In this document: piece by piece, positions 12,746 through 15,772 of the stretch
How positions within the stretch are numbered: position 1 is the stretch's first letter
How the letters are laid out: each line of letters begins with the position of its first letter
Assembly (NCBI GenBank): GCA_900547125.1
Contig: URFU01000044.1
Coordinates: 1 to 15,772 of the forward strand
Source: an uncultured Collinsella sp.
GTDB lineage: Bacteria > Actinomycetota > Coriobacteriia > Coriobacteriales > Coriobacteriaceae
DNA: 15,772 nt
Direction: 5' to 3'
The notes under the pieces: generated by a model
What the model was told of the DNA's origin: nothing
The model's input: the letters and a program-made list of their open reading frames with translations, nothing else
The model's database searches: none
Position numbers and translations under genes: made by a program

Positions 12746-13510
12746 TTAGATGTCGAAGACGTAACGCGAGCCCACAATCTTTTGGCGACCGAGCAGCAGA
12801 GGGCGCCCGCCAGCGTCGGTAAAGTACGCCTCCATATAGAAGAGCGGCTCGCCGACCGGCACCTCCAGCAGCGGGGCCGCCTGAGCATCGGCAAGCGCAA
12901 TCTCCACGGTGCAGGGGTCGGACTTGAGCGGCGCGCGACCCGAATGCTCGGCAACGAGCGCAAAGATTGAGTTATCGGTGAGGTCCTCGTCGGCCAGCGT
13001 CTGCAGGTAGGGATGGTCGGCGAGCACAAAGGCGTTGTTCTCAAGCATGACGGGGATGCCGTCGGCCGTACGCACGCGCTCGACCACGATGAGCTCGCAG
13101 CCGGGCTCCATGCCAAAGAACACCGCATCCTCGTGCGTCGCCGCGACCACCGTGCGCGACACCAGACGCGCACCCGGCACCATGTCGTTGGCAGCACAAC
13201 CCTCGGAAAAGCTCTGAACGTCACCCTTCTGGCGAATCTTGCGCTTGAGCTTGGGGGCGCACACAAAGGTACCCCTCCCCTGCTGGCGGTTGAGATACCC
13301 CGCACGCGACAGCTCCTCGATGGCGCGGCGCACGGTGACGCGACCCACGCCGTAGGACTTCGCGAGCTCCATCTCGGCAGGGATGCGCGAGCCGGCCACG
13401 TACACGCCGCGCGCAATCTCGCCCTTTAGGTCGTCCATGACCTGCTGGTACAGTGGCACGGCGGACACCTCGGCGCGCTCGGAACGTTCGGTCTTGCTAT
13501 CGGCTACCAT
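12746..13510 (-). CDS. GntR-family (HutC/UTRA) transcriptional regulator
   Basis: The 254-residue regulator has an N-terminal winged helix-turn-helix (about 19-86: PLYQQVMDDLKGEIARG, SRIPAEMELAKSYGVGRVTV, RRAIEELSRAGYL, GRGTFV) and a C-terminal UTRA ligand-binding domain (about 97-248) ending in FYMEAYFTDAGGRPLL...GSRYVFDI. UTRA domains sense sugar phosphates or amino-sugar derivatives. ATG 13510 lies 2 nt after the recQ stop; its GGAG lies in the last codons of recQ, so the two are probably translationally coupled. The gene precedes the FrlB-like gene by 144 bp, and two 17-bp repeats in that gap are its likely sites. The family call is secure; the ligand is unknown. Confidence 0.93.
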   Translation of the reverse strand: MVADSKTERSERAEVSAVPLYQQVMDDLKGEIARGVYVAGSRIPAEMELAKSYGVGRVTVRRAIEELSRAGYLNRQQGRGTFVCAPKLKRKIRQKGDVQSFSEGCAANDMVPGARLVSRTVVAATHEDAVFFGMEPGCELIVVERVRTADGIPVMLENNAFVLADHPYLQTLADEDLTDNSIFALVAEHSGRAPLKSDPCTVEIALADAQAAPLLEVPVGEPLFYMEAYFTDAGGRPLLLGRQKIVGSRYVFDI

Positions 13511-13512
13511 CG

Positions 13513-15489
13513 TTACGCTCCATCCCGCGCATGCTCGGACTCAAATTCTTCAATCGCCGCCATAAACTGCTCGCCAAATGCGTCGGCCTTTTTCTCGCCA
13601 ATGCCGTTGACCTGGATCAGCTCGTCGCGCGTCTGCGGGCGCAGGCGGCACAGGCCGCGCAGGGCCTTGTCGGAAAAGACCATATACGGCGCCATCTCCA
13701 GCTCCGTCGAGATCTCCTTGCGGAGGGTGCGCAGGCGTTCGAACAGCTCGGCATCGTCGCCAACGCGCGGGCGCTGATCCAGCTCGGCCTCCTCGCGCAG
13801 CAGATCGACGGCGCGGCGAGCGCGGGCCGAGGCCTTGCGCTTGGACGCGCGACGCTTGACGGTAAAGGCGAACGCCTCGTCCTCGACCTCGCCGGCACGC
13901 GGACCCAGCCCCACGACCGGGTACTGCCCCTGCGAGGTAGCCAGGTAGCCGCGGCCGCACAGCTGGCCGATGATGTCCTTGATGCGCCCGACCGATTCGC
14001 CCGACAGCTCACCGTAGCCGCGGTCCTCGTCCAGATGCATCTGGCGAATGCGCTCGGTGTTGCCGCCGTGGAGCACATCGGCGATCAGCGACTTGCCAAA
14101 GCGCATGGGACGCGTGGCCACATAGCGCACAGCGGCGCGGGCCATATCGGTGACGTCCTCGACCTCGAACTGCGTGAGACAGTTGCTGCAGTTGCCGCAG
14201 CCCTCGGCGTCGTCTGCCGTGCCGCCCGCCGCGGCCGCCGCATGCTCGGCCGCGGCCTCGTCGCCAAAGTAGCGCAGCATGTATTCGCGCAGGCAGCCGG
14301 TGGTATTGCAGTAGCCCTCCATCTGGCTGAGCAGACGATATCGATTCTGGAGTGCCCACGCGCGCTGCTCGTCATCGAGCGCCTCGTCGGCCGCATCGCC
14401 GCGGTCGATCAAAAAGCGGCGCATGCGGAAATCGTTACCGTTCCACAGCAGGTGGCAGCTTGCCGGATCGCCATCGCGGCCGGCGCGGCCCGCCTCTTGG
14501 TAGTACGCCTCGATGCTCTCGGGCACGTTGTTGTGAATCACGTAGCGCACGTTGGGCTTGTCGATGCCCATGCCAAAGGCGTTGGTAGCAACCATCACCT
14601 GGATGTCGTCGTCGATAAAGGCACGCTGACTCTGGCGGCGGGCGTCGTTGCCCATGCCGGCATGGTAGCGGCCCACGCGAATGCCGCTGGGGCACAGAGC
14701 CTCGGCAAGCTCCGCGGCCAGCGCGTCGACCGTCTTGCGGGTCGAGCAATACACGATGCCGCTCTCGCTCGAATGCGCGATCACGTAGTCGCGCACCCAG
14801 GCGGTCTTGGCCTTGTCGCCCATCTCCTCGCAACCAAAGTAGAGGTTCTTGCGATCAAAACCCGTCACCACGGTCGCCGGGTTTTGCAGGCCGAGCATCT
14901 GCTGGATATCGGCGCGCACGCGCTCGGTCGCCGTGGCGGTAAACGCCGCCACGATCGGGCGCTGCGGCAGCGAATCGATGAACTCGCGAATCTGCAGATA
15001 GGCGGGGCGGATATCCTGGCCCCATTGGCTCACGCAGTGGGCCTCGTCAATGGCCACGAGCGGCACGCCAATGCCACCGTCCGCCGCGGCTTCCTGCGCA
15101 AAGGCTAAAAAGCGCGGCTCGAGCAGACGCTCGGGTGCCACGTACATAAGCTGATAGCGGCCCTCGCGCGCCCGCTTGAGCACGGTATTTTGCTGAGCCG
15201 GCGTGAGGCTGGAGTTGAGATAGCTGGGTCGCGCACCCGCCGCGAGCAACGCGCGGGTCTGATCCTCCATAAGCGACAGCAGCGGACTCACCACAAAGGT
15301 GATGCCAGGCAGCATAAGCGCAGGCACCTGGTAGCAAATGGACTTGCCGGCGCCTGTGGGCATAACGCCGAGCGCATCGCGGCCGGCAAGAATCGCATCC
15401 ACCATGCGGTCCTGCCCCGGGCGAAACGAGGTGTAGCCAAAATAGGCGCCGAGCGTGTCAAGCGCCATCTGCTGCATGCTATCGGTCAT
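13513..15489 (-). CDS. recQ: ATP-dependent DNA helicase RecQ
   Basis: The 658-residue 3'-5' DNA helicase serves recombination and fork repair. Motif 0 is FRPGQ (22-26), Walker A PTGAGKS (44-50, K49), motif II DEAH (148-151), motif III FTATAT, and motif VI QEAGRAGRDG. The RecQ aromatic-rich loop reads SQWGQDIRPAY, with Q where most RecQ have H (SQWGHDFRPAY). A cysteine cluster (C...C in YCNTTGC, and CGNCSNC) gives the zinc-binding domain, followed by winged-helix RQC and a C-terminal HRDC domain (VFSDKALRGLCRLRPQ, VNGIGEKKADAFG). An Ala-rich insert and a basic RRASKRKASARARR linker are visible. Start ATG 15489 has AGGA upstream. It overlaps nothing and is first in a line with gntR. Confidence 0.95.
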   Translation of the reverse strand: MTDSMQQMALDTLGAYFGYTSFRPGQDRMVDAILAGRDALGVMPTGAGKSICYQVPALMLPGITFVVSPLLSLMEDQTRALLAAGARPSYLNSSLTPAQQNTVLKRAREGRYQLMYVAPERLLEPRFLAFAQEAAADGGIGVPLVAIDEAHCVSQWGQDIRPAYLQIREFIDSLPQRPIVAAFTATATERVRADIQQMLGLQNPATVVTGFDRKNLYFGCEEMGDKAKTAWVRDYVIAHSSESGIVYCSTRKTVDALAAELAEALCPSGIRVGRYHAGMGNDARRQSQRAFIDDDIQVMVATNAFGMGIDKPNVRYVIHNNVPESIEAYYQEAGRAGRDGDPASCHLLWNGNDFRMRRFLIDRGDAADEALDDEQRAWALQNRYRLLSQMEGYCNTTGCLREYMLRYFGDEAAAEHAAAAAGGTADDAEGCGNCSNCLTQFEVEDVTDMARAAVRYVATRPMRFGKSLIADVLHGGNTERIRQMHLDEDRGYGELSGESVGRIKDIIGQLCGRGYLATSQGQYPVVGLGPRAGEVEDEAFAFTVKRRASKRKASARARRAVDLLREEAELDQRPRVGDDAELFERLRTLRKEISTELEMAPYMVFSDKALRGLCRLRPQTRDELIQVNGIGEKKADAFGEQFMAAIEEFESEHARDGA

Positions 15490-15520
15490 GGTTTCCTAAC
15501 GTCCAAGTCATCTGCCGCCG

Positions 15521-15526
15521 ATTATA
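15521..15526 (-). promoter_or_regulatory. Likely -10 element of the recQ promoter
   Basis: A perfect TATAAT on the minus strand, 31 bp before the recQ start codon, in otherwise GC-rich DNA. No good -35 at standard spacing. The same promoter may drive gntR. Confidence 0.45.
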
Positions 15527-15588
15527 CGCCGCCACGCGGACCGGCGTCGCCCGGCTGTCAGCCACAGGCAACGTAATCCGAAGGGGAC

Positions 15589-15610
15589 GAGCGTGGATAT
15601 TTTGGACACG
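15589..15610. repeat. Single GAGCGTGG-type repeat unit near recQ
   Basis: GAGCGTGGATATTTTGGAC here resembles the reverse complement of the GTCCGAAAATCCACGCTC module at 848, 7659 and 9068. It stands alone, in the opposite orientation, 100 bp upstream of recQ. Confidence 0.55.
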
Positions 15611-15701
15611 TTCCAAATTAGCTATCCAAATCAAGGCAACGCCGATGTGTTGGCAACGACAGCGAGCTCCCGTCATTTGAGCCAAGGTGCCGTGAAATCA
15701 G

Positions 15702-15724
15702 AACCACCCTTAAAAAGGGTGGTT
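15702..15724. terminator. Possible terminator hairpin at right edge
   Basis: AACCACCCTT and AAGGGTGGTT pair over 10 bp around AAA. On the plus strand TTTGCTCTT follows, a broken T run. It could end a gene, but no gene runs into it within the window; downstream GGGTATAACCC and GGGCCC palindromes suggest further structured intergenic DNA. Confidence 0.45.
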
Positions 15725-15772
15725 TGCTCTTAGGGTATAACCCACGGGCCCCGGGCTCGCGTCTAAAGGCGC

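Noticed and set aside
13453..15108. 551-codon plus-strand open frame opposite recQ
   Set aside because: An antisense frame of recQ with biased Ala/Leu/His composition and no family motifs; recQ motifs are all intact on the other strand.

Overview
The window is probably from a member of the Coriobacteriia, most likely Collinsella or a close relative. This is inferred from high-GC coding style, ordinary bacterial starts with AGGAG-type ribosome binding sites, the gene families present, and intergenic spaces packed with short inverted repeats. No rRNA or tRNA was seen, so the assignment is not independently anchored.

Layout, left to right. (1) The 5' end of a minus-strand SIS-domain sugar-phosphate gene runs off the left edge. 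(2) About 850 bp follow with no convincing gene but several repeats. (3) A large plus-strand M16C (PreP-like) zinc metallopeptidase ends at a clear terminator. (4) A cluster of hairpin repeats precedes a minus-strand membrane protein with an N-terminal zinc ribbon, an EF-hand-like loop, leucine-rich-like repeats and YD/RHS-like repeats. (5) Divergent from it is a hicA-hicB toxin-antitoxin pair with a well-placed promoter and operator, then 5-formyltetrahydrofolate cyclo-ligase. (6) A minus-strand protein with an AbiEi-like N-terminus and a DUF559/PD-(D/E)XK-like C-terminus lies between two same-orientation copies of a composite repeat built on GAGCGTGG. (7) metA (minus) and an L-2-hydroxyacid/lactate dehydrogenase (plus) are divergent. 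(8) A 182-bp long inverted repeat with internal direct repeats follows the dehydrogenase terminator. (9) On the minus strand lie recQ, a GntR/UTRA regulator starting 2 nt after the recQ stop, and a FrlB-like SIS enzyme with its own promoter flanked by two near-identical 17-bp sites.

Functionally most genes are housekeeping or metabolic: peptide degradation, folate, methionine synthesis, 2-oxoacid reduction, DNA repair, and catabolism of a phosphorylated sugar or amino-sugar adduct. The GntR regulator and FrlB-like enzyme look like one regulated unit. The accessory parts are hicAB, the DUF559 protein and the surface YD-repeat protein. The least explained content is the repertoire of at least five distinct intergenic inverted-repeat families, several present in two or more copies in under 16 kb. 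I did not find a clear new multi-gene defence or mobile system. The repeat-bounded DUF559 gene and the hicAB control region are the best candidates for a second look.
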